This document shows positions 8,737 to 16,775 of a stretch of 64,000 bases of DNA, piece by piece. Both the position numbers and the translations under genes were made by a program. Position 1 is the first letter of the stretch, and every line of letters starts with the position of its first letter. The notes under the pieces were generated by a model. That model made no database searches. It was given only the letters and a program-made list of their open reading frames with translations, and was not told where the DNA came from. The DNA comes from NORP240 sp038134485 (GTDB taxonomy: Bacteria; Pseudomonadota; Gammaproteobacteria; Pseudomonadales; Pseudohongiellaceae): assembly GCA_038134485.1 (NCBI GenBank), contig JAYPVG010000001.1, forward strand, positions 1-64,000, read 5' to 3'.

Positions 8737-10554
8737 TCAGGGCAGGGCAAAAACGTAAAGATTGGTGCCCCGGCTGGGTCGTAATTCCGGCGTCAGATTG
8801 ATTTGGCCACTGCCGGTATTTACCGCAATGTACTGTTTGCCATCTACAGCAAACGAGATCGGGTAGCCGCTCACCGAGGAGCCGAGGTTTATTTCCCACA
8901 GGACTTCGCCGGTTTCGTGGTCATGGGCGCGAAAGCGACCGTTGGAGTCTCCGCCAAATACCAGTCCGCCACCGGTCGCGACCAGCGACATGGTGCCGGC
9001 CCTTTGCTCATGCAGCCATTCTGTGCGCCCGGTTTCGGCATTGATCGCCCTGACGGTGCCGAGATTGGTGGTCCCGGGTGCCAGTTGATGGCGCCCTGCC
9101 AGAGAATAAATGGCGAGGCCGCCCTGGCCACCCGCAGTCAGGGATCTGGCCGTATCGGTCTCGAAGTCGGCGGTGGCCAGCATGTTTGCGCAGGTATTGC
9201 GCAGCGGGTAGTACATCGTATTGGTAAGCGGGCTGTAGGCACCTGCTTCCCAGTCCTTACCGCCGGTCCAGGTCGGACAGACGAATACGATCTGTTCCGA
9301 TTCTCGAAATATCACTTCGGGGTTTTCCGTCACCGCTCCAGAAGCGCCGTCGATGTCCAGGATCACGTTCTGCTGCACGGTGGGCGTGGCCCACAGAAAT
9401 TCACCGGTCTCCCGGTCCAGGGTGTAAACCACGCCGGTTTTGCCGGGGATGCCGGTGATGACCTTGCGGGTTTCACCACTGCGCAGGTTGGGATTGATCC
9501 AGGTGACTTCGTCGGGGTCGGGGGCTACCCGGGTTTCCACCAGCAGTCTTTCAAATGGATGATCCAGGTCCCAATGATCATTCAGGTGCTGGTAATACCA
9601 GCGAATTTCGCCGCTATCCACTTCCAGCGCCAGGGTGCTGTTGTGATAGAGGTGCTTGTTGTCGGTGCCGCCGAGGTAGAATTTCGGTGCCGGAGAGGTA
9701 ACCGAGGTGCCGAGAATGATCAACTGCAGCTCCGGATCGTAACTGGGCACCATCCAGGAGCCCACGTGCTGGCGCTGTTCATAGGGGACGTCCCCCCAGG
9801 TTTCGTCCCCGGGTTCACCGGGTCGAGGAATTAACCGTCGACGCCAGAGCTCGGCGCCGGTGCGAGCATCGTGGGCGGCGATGATGCAGGCGTCGGGGCC
9901 GCCCCAGGGCCTGCAGCTGCGGCCGGAAATTACCCTTCCATCGGCTATGATGGGTCCGGAGCTATGGGTCGCCGAATTGACCAGATAGTCAAATATCTCG
10001 GTTTCCCAAATGGTTTCGCCGGATTGCGCATCAAGCGCAAAGACGTGATTGTCATCGCTGGTATTGATAATGAGATTGTCGTAGATCGCCAGATTGCGAT
10101 TATTACGCGCGTTTCCGCCAACCTGTTCATAGAGGCCTTCCTGAATAGGTCGACGATATTCCCAGATCAGGTCGCCGCTGACGGCGTCGACCGCTTCTAT
10201 GACATCGTTGGCCTGGGGGACGTAAAGCACGCCGTCATAAGCCAGCGGGGTAATTTCTCCGGTCCCCGCAGCGAGGTCTCGTGTCCACACGAGGCGAAGC
10301 TGGTCGACATTGTCCTGATTGATCTCGTCCAGCGGACTGTAGCCCCAGCTGTCCAGGGTCCGGCGCCACATGAGCCAGTCCCCTGGTGCCGGATTTTGCA
10401 GCATCGCATCGGTTACCGGGGTGAAGCCGTCGCTGTTCTGACCGTAACCGGCGCCACTGAGGGTTTGCAGGCAGGCCAGCGCCAGCAAGAGTCTTGAAAA
10501 AGTTCGAGTCGATAGACCTGAATAAATAGCGGTACTCGGTTCTAAACTGTTCAT
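8737..10554 (-). CDS. PQQ-dependent alcohol dehydrogenase-like quinoprotein
   Basis: A 605-residue periplasmic propeller protein with a signal peptide ending AGYGQ. The N-terminal segment WLMWRRTLDSWGYSPLDEIN is typical of methanol/ethanol quinoproteins, and NDHWDLD contains the WDxD aspartates of the active site. Repeated tryptophan-docking motifs (SGDLIWEY, SGETIWET, TGAELWRR, TGEFLWAT, TGEVLWEI) span the chain. Unlike classical PQQ methanol and ethanol dehydrogenases I see no vicinal cysteine pair; the two cysteines in RSCRPWGGPDAC are eight apart. There is no C-terminal cytochrome c domain, so an external acceptor is needed. It is the first gene of a two-gene operon with the quinoprotein lipoprotein, with a TATAAT element about 35 nt before the start. 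Confidence 0.87.
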   Translation of the reverse strand: MNSLEPSTAIYSGLSTRTFSRLLLALACLQTLSGAGYGQNSDGFTPVTDAMLQNPAPGDWLMWRRTLDSWGYSPLDEINQDNVDQLRLVWTRDLAAGTGEITPLAYDGVLYVPQANDVIEAVDAVSGDLIWEYRRPIQEGLYEQVGGNARNNRNLAIYDNLIINTSDDNHVFALDAQSGETIWETEIFDYLVNSATHSSGPIIADGRVISGRSCRPWGGPDACIIAAHDARTGAELWRRRLIPRPGEPGDETWGDVPYEQRQHVGSWMVPSYDPELQLIILGTSVTSPAPKFYLGGTDNKHLYHNSTLALEVDSGEIRWYYQHLNDHWDLDHPFERLLVETRVAPDPDEVTWINPNLRSGETRKVITGIPGKTGVVYTLDRETGEFLWATPTVQQNVILDIDGASGAVTENPEVIFRESEQIVFVCPTWTGGKDWEAGAYSPLTNTMYYPLRNTCANMLATADFETDTARSLTAGGQGGLAIYSLAGRHQLAPGTTNLGTVRAINAETGRTEWLHEQRAGTMSLVATGGGLVFGGDSNGRFRAHDHETGEVLWEINLGSSVSGYPISFAVDGKQYIAVNTGSGQINLTPELRPSRGTNLYVFALP

Positions 10555-10588
10555 GACAATTCTTCTTCTTTGAACTGAGGGAATTTCT

Positions 10589-10594
10589 ATTATA
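10589..10594 (-). promoter_or_regulatory. TATAAT -10 element before quinoprotein operon
   Basis: A perfect TATAAT on the minus strand lies about 35 nt upstream of the quinoprotein start, leaving room for a 5' leader of about 28 nt. No convincing -35 hexamer is visible 16-18 nt upstream, so this is only a candidate sigma-70 promoter. Confidence 0.4.
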
Positions 10595-10735
10595 CGTATT
10601 TGCCGGTTCAGGGGTAGGAGTGCCAGCTGAATGGAGTTTCAGCAAGTTGATATGAAAAGCTCAGATTTCTGCGGTAAACTGACCCGATCAATTTTCTCAG
10701 TTTTGCTCGCATAGCTAAATTAAGGAGCAGCGATA

Positions 10736-11725
10736 ATGAACAATAATTCAAATAAAAATAGGTCAATATTTTGTGGATTTTCAATGATCGCCGCGCTGAG
10801 CGTTTGCGCCCATGCGCAATCGGAATGGGTTCCTGATTATCTGTCCGATGGGCAGCCAGATATTTCCGGTATGTGGAATAACGTGGGAGCGACCGCCACA
10901 CCTCTCGAAATGCCAGAGCAGTTCCAGGGTCGAATACCGAATGAAGAAGAGCTCGCCAGGTTTATTCGCCAGCGGGATGAAAGTCGCAAAGAGGAGGTCT
11001 GGACCGGATTTGAAAACAGTGCCGGGGTTGGAGCCTACGAAAATTACTGGTTCGACTGGTACTGGTCGGATCCCGAAGTCGATGCTCCCGCGCTGATCGT
11101 GGATCCGCCCAATGGCCGGCGCCCGGCACTTACGGAAGCAGCCAGTGCCGTGCGCACATACAACGTCGAACATGAGCACGACTCGGCCGCTAACGTGGAG
11201 TCCGGGGATCGCTGCCTGTCCCGCGGCGTGTTTGGCATGATGATGCCAACGGCTTACAACAACGGGAAATTGATCGTGCAGGCGCCCGGATACGTGATCA
11301 TCCACAGCGAAATGATTCACAACGCGCGGATAGTTCCCATAGATGCAGGCCCCCATGTGGACGAAAAGATCAAGTTGTGGGAAGGAGATCCCCGAGGTTA
11401 CTGGGAGGGCAATACACTTTTTATCGAATCAACCAACTTTCGCTACGTCGGTAACATGCGTGCACCGGGAACACCGGCCCCTGGCAATGCGCCGCAGCAC
11501 GAAGGCAGGCGCATGATCGAAACATTCACCATAGAGGATGCCGACACATTGCGCTACACCCTGACAGTAGATGATCCCCAGACCTATACGGCGCCGTGGA
11601 CCGTAGCGTTCCCCTACAAGCGCGACAGCGAGTATGTGCAGTATGAATATGCCTGCCATGAAGGCAATTACGCCATGTTCAATCGACTCAGCGGCGCCCG
11701 CGAACAAGAGCGAACGGACCCGTAA
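10736..11725 (+). CDS. Secreted protein of the YACHEGNY family, copy 2
   Basis: A 329-residue exported protein (signal peptide about 1-27, ending AHAQ) with a good AAGGAG ribosome site. Function unknown. It shares the ordered motifs of the family: PDISGMW near 38, ALIVDPPNGRRPA near 119, GDRCLSRGV near 155, EMIHNARIVPID near 188, RGYWEGNTLFIES near 218 and YEYACHEGNYAM near 305. Compared with copies 1 and 3, the first motif has ISGMW for LQGIW and the TPLERP stretch is weaker, so it is the most divergent of the three. It is divergent from the PQQ operon and converges on the copper oxidase gene. Confidence 0.8.
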   Translation: MNNNSNKNRSIFCGFSMIAALSVCAHAQSEWVPDYLSDGQPDISGMWNNVGATATPLEMPEQFQGRIPNEEELARFIRQRDESRKEEVWTGFENSAGVGAYENYWFDWYWSDPEVDAPALIVDPPNGRRPALTEAASAVRTYNVEHEHDSAANVESGDRCLSRGVFGMMMPTAYNNGKLIVQAPGYVIIHSEMIHNARIVPIDAGPHVDEKIKLWEGDPRGYWEGNTLFIESTNFRYVGNMRAPGTPAPGNAPQHEGRRMIETFTIEDADTLRYTLTVDDPQTYTAPWTVAFPYKRDSEYVQYEYACHEGNYAMFNRLSGAREQERTDP

Positions 11726-11739
11726 TACATGCTCGCAGA

Positions 11740-13923
11740 CTAATAAAAGAACTGTATGCCAATACCGTCTCCGTATTCTGTGTCGGAGTGCACGGTAATG
11801 GAAAACCGATTGTTCAACCGGTAGTTAAAGCCGTAACGGTACTCTTCATCTGTGTTCCAGCGCCAGTCAAAACCCCAGCGTCGGGTCAGACGCACATCTG
11901 ATTCCAGTTCCAGTCGAAAATCACCGTGATCGTCAACGCGCCATTCGCTTTCTATTCTGAGCGGCAACATTACGTTGAGTCCCGCCACTGGCAGGTCATG
12001 ATTTTTGCCATGGTGATGCTCTCTTCTCTCCAGTCCGCCGAAAGCCGACACGAAGCGATTGAAGTGGTAATTGTAGAAAAGATGCAGCTCTACGGAATCG
12101 TCGAGATCCGCGTCCAGTTCCAGCTCAAAAGAATGGCGTTCATCCGAAAGTGTCAATTCATAGTCCATGAACGATGACAACAGGTGAAATTCGTCGAGTC
12201 GGAACCAGCGCTGTGCCGGCACCACCTTACGCTCCATGGCGGGGGTGAACTGACTGGTCTGCTCGTAGCTCACCACCCGATTCATGCCGGATTTCATGTG
12301 ATACTGGTTGTGGCAGTGAAACAGCCAGTCCTGGGTTTCCGAGCCATCGAACTCAATCATCACATGTCCCATAGGCGGGATATTGACGGTATGTTTCAGC
12401 GGACTTTTCTCGCCCTGCGCATTGATGACCCGGAAAAAGTGACCGTGCAGGTGCAGGGGATGATGCATCATGGTTTCATTGCTCAGATGAAAGCGCACGT
12501 TTTCTCCGCTTCGAATAAGAATTTGCGGATCTTCCCTGGTGGTCTTCCCGTCGAAACTCCACACATAGCGCTCCATGTTGCCGGTCAGGCGTAAATAGAT
12601 GTCCCGCCAAGGTTGATCTGCGGAAAGAGACGTCGAGTCACTTGCGATCAGATACCGGTAATCGGTCATGTGTTCAATGACCGGGGAGTCTGATTCCATG
12701 CCTGGGGCTCCGGTTTCCGGTAGAGACTGGTCAGGCATTGGATGACTCCCGTGTCCCGCAACGTGGGACGAAGCCAGTTCATGCTGGTGGTCAGTGGTTG
12801 TTACCGGATTGTTTGCGGGTTGCGACCGGTGGCCCGCATTCATATCCATGTTACTGCTTGTACCGCTATCCATGCTCATATCCATATCCATATCCATATC
12901 CATGGACGACATGCCCATGTGGTCCATCAGGAATAGATTTGGAGGCGGCACATCCGGTGCCGATACCCGTTGCCCGTCGCCGACAAACAGACTGCTATAA
13001 CCGGTGCCGTCTATTGCTGTTGCCCGCAACTCATATGCCAGTCCGGAGGACAGGGGTACCATCACGTCGTAGGTCTCCGCCGTAGAGATTCGTAGTCGCT
13101 TTACCCGAATGGGTTCGATGTTTTGGCCATCGGCAGCCAAAAGAGTCATCGGCCCGCCGGCGTACTCCACATCGTAGTAGCTCGAGGTTGAGCCATTGAT
13201 CAGTCGGAGCTTCATTTGTGTTGCCGCCGAATCGTCCAGCGCGAGCGCATTAACCGGTTTACCGTTTACCAGGAAAGCATCATAGCCGACGTCGGTCAGA
13301 TCCATGGGTCCCATGCGGGTCCATGCGCTGTCGATGCGCTTGCTGATGGAGCGACTGCCGTTCGCGATTACCCGATCCCAGGATTGCACCTTGTCTTTTT
13401 TCCACGCATAGAAATCGTCGGATTTTTTCAGGTTCTCCAGCACTGTATTGGGGTCTTCCTCAGTCCAGTCGGAGAACAGAACCACCTCATCCTGTGTGGT
13501 AATCTCATTTCCATCGGCCAGAACAATGGCTCCATACAAGCCTCGCTGAATCTGCAAATCCGTATGACTGTGGTACCAGAAGGTACCTGAATGCAAGATG
13601 GGAAATTCAAAAGTATGCGATCCACCGGGCGCTATAGGCTCAGTGTTGAGGAAAGGGACGCCATCCTGGTCGGCCGGCAGTAATATGCCGTGCCAGTGCA
13701 CCGATGTGGTAACAGCAAGATGGTTATTGAAGGTGACGCGCAGGGTGTCACCGACGGCGGCGCGCAGAGTCGGCGCGGGAATCTGACCGTCAATCGACAA
13801 CGCCTCGACGGCGATTCCGGTTATGTTTACTTGGGTGGTGCCTATATCAAATTCGTAACTGATGGTGGCACCCAGGGCTGTCAACGGCGCCAGCGCCAGC
13901 AACAGCAGTGCTTGAAAAACCAC
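11740..13923 (-). CDS. Multicopper oxidase fused to a CopB-like outer-membrane barrel
   Basis: A 727-residue two-part protein. Residues 1-560 are a three-domain CopA-type multicopper oxidase after a signal peptide: HWHG (H76, H78), YHSH (H118, H120), HPLHLHGH (488-495) and HCHNQYHMKSGM, giving type-1 copper ligands H488, C537, H542 and M547. A Met/Asp/His-rich linker (336-418) holds an MD repeat and many histidines. Residues about 585-727 alternate hydrophobic and polar residues in short strands, end in an aromatic residue (IQFFY) and resemble the CopB C-terminal barrel. Start is GTG with GGAG 7 nt upstream. CopA normally oxidises periplasmic Cu(I); the fusion suggests attachment to the outer membrane. 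The His/Cys-rich gene lies 48 bp upstream. Confidence 0.85.
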   Translation of the reverse strand: MVFQALLLLALAPLTALGATISYEFDIGTTQVNITGIAVEALSIDGQIPAPTLRAAVGDTLRVTFNNHLAVTTSVHWHGILLPADQDGVPFLNTEPIAPGGSHTFEFPILHSGTFWYHSHTDLQIQRGLYGAIVLADGNEITTQDEVVLFSDWTEEDPNTVLENLKKSDDFYAWKKDKVQSWDRVIANGSRSISKRIDSAWTRMGPMDLTDVGYDAFLVNGKPVNALALDDSAATQMKLRLINGSTSSYYDVEYAGGPMTLLAADGQNIEPIRVKRLRISTAETYDVMVPLSSGLAYELRATAIDGTGYSSLFVGDGQRVSAPDVPPPNLFLMDHMGMSSMDMDMDMDMSMDSGTSSNMDMNAGHRSQPANNPVTTTDHQHELASSHVAGHGSHPMPDQSLPETGAPGMESDSPVIEHMTDYRYLIASDSTSLSADQPWRDIYLRLTGNMERYVWSFDGKTTREDPQILIRSGENVRFHLSNETMMHHPLHLHGHFFRVINAQGEKSPLKHTVNIPPMGHVMIEFDGSETQDWLFHCHNQYHMKSGMNRVVSYEQTSQFTPAMERKVVPAQRWFRLDEFHLLSSFMDYELTLSDERHSFELELDADLDDSVELHLFYNYHFNRFVSAFGGLERREHHHGKNHDLPVAGLNVMLPLRIESEWRVDDHGDFRLELESDVRLTRRWGFDWRWNTDEEYRYGFNYRLNNRFSITVHSDTEYGDGIGIQFFY
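12877..12900. repeat. Hexanucleotide tandem repeat, 4 x CATATC
   Basis: Four perfect copies of CATATC lie inside the multicopper oxidase gene. On the coding (minus) strand they encode the Met-Asp repeat of the metal-binding linker. Since the unit is six bases, slippage would change the number of Met-Asp pairs without breaking the frame. Confidence 0.85.
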
Positions 13924-13971
13924 GACTCATCTCCAGAATTGAATATTTAAAAAAGTATTGCGGCGAGAAAG

Positions 13972-14367
13972 TCAGCTGGTGGGTGGCGGGAGGAACAGGT
14001 CGAGTAATACGGATTGGTAATTATCGACCAGATTGCCGCGAAAGGAGTCCGTTTCGGGACTCGCGCCGGCAGTATTTAGAGAGCCGAAATCAACGGTGCT
14101 TGCGCAGCAGATTTCATCGCAGACGCATTCTTCATCCTGCGCCATGGAGTGGTCTGAACGCTCAACATCCTGATGGTGGGGATCGTGAAGCGACGCGTGA
14201 TCGCTCAGCTCAATCACAACGGTGCGGTCGTGTGCATGGCCGTCGTGGGTAATTGTTTCCAGCGCTTGGCTGCTGTTGGCAATCACTAACAGGATGAGGA
14301 TCGCACTCAGTTTGGGGAGCGATCTCAAGCGCTGGGACACGGTATTGCTGCCGGTGGGATAGTTCAT
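13972..14367 (-). CDS. Small exported His/Cys-rich protein, putative copper binder
   Basis: A 131-residue protein with a hydrophobic export segment (LSAILILLVIANSSQA), then a histidine-rich stretch (HDGHAHD, HASLHDPHHQD, RSDHS) and a cysteine cluster CVCDEICC, ending in a short proline-rich tail. No named family is certain; small proteins of this kind often precede copper oxidase and efflux genes. It lies 48 bp upstream of the multicopper oxidase in the same direction, so copper capture or sensing in the periplasm is the likely role (inference). The start is uncertain: the frame is open to ATG 14421, and neither start has a clear ribosome site; the nearer one gives a more ordinary signal peptide. 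Confidence 0.65.
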   Translation of the reverse strand: MNYPTGSNTVSQRLRSLPKLSAILILLVIANSSQALETITHDGHAHDRTVVIELSDHASLHDPHHQDVERSDHSMAQDEECVCDEICCASTVDFGSLNTAGASPETDSFRGNLVDNYQSVLLDLFLPPPTS

Positions 14368-14530
14368 CGCTACAGGATAGTTACCTTGGGCCTTTATGGC
14401 AATAGCCTGTGGTTGAACCATGATTACAAAATGTCACAAATTCCGGGAGCTTATTGATTCTTCCCGTGAATTTTTGCCTTCATACTAGCAATTCAGAACC
14501 AGACGTCATTCTAATGGAGAGTACCAGCTG

Positions 14531-16726
14531 ATGCCCGTTGTCATGAGTCATTACCGCAAACTGGCCGCTCGAAAACTTCATGTGCTGGAGTTTTTTGCCG
14601 CATCGTTGTTGTTTACGGCGGCGCAGGCCAATAGCCAGGAAATTGAGCCGGCATCCAGCGATGACTCCACGGTTACCTACCCGGCATCGTATTTCGAGCA
14701 ATTCCAGCCCTACTCGGTAAACGATATGCTCGACCGCATCCCCGGCATAACCGTGGCCAGAGGAGGCGGTCCAGGCGGCGGCGGAGGTGGTCCCGGCAGT
14801 TCCCGAGGCGCCGACCGGCGGGGCCTGGGTGCGGGTGGAGATCAGGTGCTGATCAACGGCAGACGGATCGCAGGTAAAGGAAACGAGGGCAACAGTCAGC
14901 TTAGCCGAATTCCCGCTACTCAGGTCAGTCACATCGAGATTATTCGGGGCACTTCGGGGGAGCTGGATGTCAGGGGCGCTAGCCAGATCATAAACATCGT
15001 GCTTCTGGAAGCAGAGTCCAGTTCTACCGTGGCTTACGAAGTCAATATGGATCATACCTTTGATGGCAAGTATCGGGGTGGAATAAAAGCATCACTGAAT
15101 GGTCAGAATGGTGCCCTGAGTTATTTTCTCAGTGGTGAGCGGGAACCGCGCTGGGAGTTTCGAGATAGCAGGGAAACCAGTCTGCTTGCGGACGGATCCC
15201 CCAATGAACGAATTCGGCGAGATCAAACTCGTGACGCATGGCCGGTGACACTCACCGCAAACTTCGGCTATGACTTTACCCTCAATGATGTGGCGCATCT
15301 GAATTTACAATGGGTCGACGACGAACAGGAAACTCTGCTGGAGCGCACTCTGGTTGATGACAAGTTCGATAATCCCGTGGTCATCTATGACGAGGAGGAT
15401 CTTCCGCAAGACAGTCAGTCCTGGGAAGTAGGCGGCGACTATGAGCACTTGTTTGGCGATGGCAGCAGATTCAAGACCCTGTTCATCGCTAACGAAAGTG
15501 AAAACCTGTTCCTTCGCGAACGCTTCGATATTGACGGCGCAGATCGCATCAAGAACCTCTATCTCTCCTCATTCGAGCGCAATCGCGAGCGCATTGTCAG
15601 ATCCTCATACACGTTCGACCTGTTCAGCGCCCAGTCGATTGAGGCAGGCGTGGAAAGAGCTCAGACCATTCTGGATACCTCACTGCAGCTGGGTCTGCTT
15701 ACCGGCGGAGATACTGCGGATTATTTCGGCGGACTGACCGGGGTGAGGGATAGCAATGGAACCGTAGAGGAAATGCGCTACGAGTATTTTGCTATCCATA
15801 ACTGGCGGCTTGATGACCGCCAGACTCTGGAAACCACGCTGCTTTACGAGGACAGCACTATCTCCCAGACTGGCGATATCAGTCAGTCCCGCGACTTCCA
15901 ATTTTTCCGGCCCAAAATTGACTATCGATTTGACATCACTCCCTCGCTGCAATTTCGTACCACGATAGAACGGGACGTGGCGCAGCTAAGTTTTTCCGAC
16001 TTTACCGCCAGCGCCCAGAATACAGGCGGCACCGATGATGACCAGAACGAGCTGCAGGGAAATCCGGATCTGGTGCAGGAGAAATCCTGGCGTTATGAGT
16101 CCAACCTCGAGTGGCGACTTCCAGAGGACGCAGGTGTCATCAACACCAACGTGTTCTACAACGAGATTGAGGATGTAATTGGCCGGGTCGACGTGTCCAC
16201 GCCGACCCAGGTTCTTTCAGCGAACGGTAATGTTGGTGATGCAGAACGCTGGGGTATAGGTCTGGACGGCAGTCTGCGGCTCAGTTTCGTGGGGCAACCG
16301 AATATGCTGGTCACCTGGGGAGTCGATCTGGAAGACTCCAGTATTATCGATCCGTTCACGGGTGAAGATCGGAGACTGTCGCGCAGAGGCCGGGGGAATA
16401 CCAGCTGGGGCTTACGGCATGATATCCCGGAGCGTAACATGAACTGGGGTTTCAACATCCGCAATGGTATCGATGGCAACAGTATTTTCTACGATATCGA
16501 CAAGACCGAAGAATACTCAGGCGATGCCAGCTACTTTAGCTGGTTCGAAATGCGTGGCTGGGGAGATCTTACCTATCGCTTCGAGGCCAGAGACGGCCGT
16601 TATCGCTGCCGTTTCAGAACGCGCTACGACAATCGTGCGGTCGGCGACGGAGGATTTCGTGAGACCGAAAATTCCTGCTTCACCACCGGTCCGGTTTATG
16701 CGATCAAGATACGCGGCACTTTTTGA
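14531..16726 (+). CDS. TonB-dependent receptor with glycine-rich plug, copy 1
   Basis: A 731-residue outer-membrane receptor. A signal peptide is followed by a TonB-box-like DSTVTYP, a plug starting at NDMLDRIPGI, an inserted glycine-rich loop (about residues 77-99), then QVLINGRR and IEIIRGTSGELDVRGASQIINIV, which replaces the usual RGPSSALYG segment. The rest alternates like a 22-strand barrel and ends IRGTF with a C-terminal Phe suited to BAM insertion. Ribosome site GGAGAG. A paralogue lies at 29465-31639. Ligand unknown; its neighbours are the copper unit and a gamma-glutamyltransferase lipoprotein. A periplasmic peptide or metal complex is possible but not shown. Confidence 0.88.
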   Translation: MPVVMSHYRKLAARKLHVLEFFAASLLFTAAQANSQEIEPASSDDSTVTYPASYFEQFQPYSVNDMLDRIPGITVARGGGPGGGGGGPGSSRGADRRGLGAGGDQVLINGRRIAGKGNEGNSQLSRIPATQVSHIEIIRGTSGELDVRGASQIINIVLLEAESSSTVAYEVNMDHTFDGKYRGGIKASLNGQNGALSYFLSGEREPRWEFRDSRETSLLADGSPNERIRRDQTRDAWPVTLTANFGYDFTLNDVAHLNLQWVDDEQETLLERTLVDDKFDNPVVIYDEEDLPQDSQSWEVGGDYEHLFGDGSRFKTLFIANESENLFLRERFDIDGADRIKNLYLSSFERNRERIVRSSYTFDLFSAQSIEAGVERAQTILDTSLQLGLLTGGDTADYFGGLTGVRDSNGTVEEMRYEYFAIHNWRLDDRQTLETTLLYEDSTISQTGDISQSRDFQFFRPKIDYRFDITPSLQFRTTIERDVAQLSFSDFTASAQNTGGTDDDQNELQGNPDLVQEKSWRYESNLEWRLPEDAGVINTNVFYNEIEDVIGRVDVSTPTQVLSANGNVGDAERWGIGLDGSLRLSFVGQPNMLVTWGVDLEDSSIIDPFTGEDRRLSRRGRGNTSWGLRHDIPERNMNWGFNIRNGIDGNSIFYDIDKTEEYSGDASYFSWFEMRGWGDLTYRFEARDGRYRCRFRTRYDNRAVGDGGFRETENSCFTTGPVYAIKIRGTF

Positions 16727-16775
16727 TTTTGGCCAGTAACTGAGGTCTCATCGGAGAAGCCATGCTGGAGACTTT

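Noticed and set aside
8803..9834. 343-codon plus-strand frame opposite the quinoprotein
   Set aside because: No family resemblance; the minus strand has clear propeller motifs.
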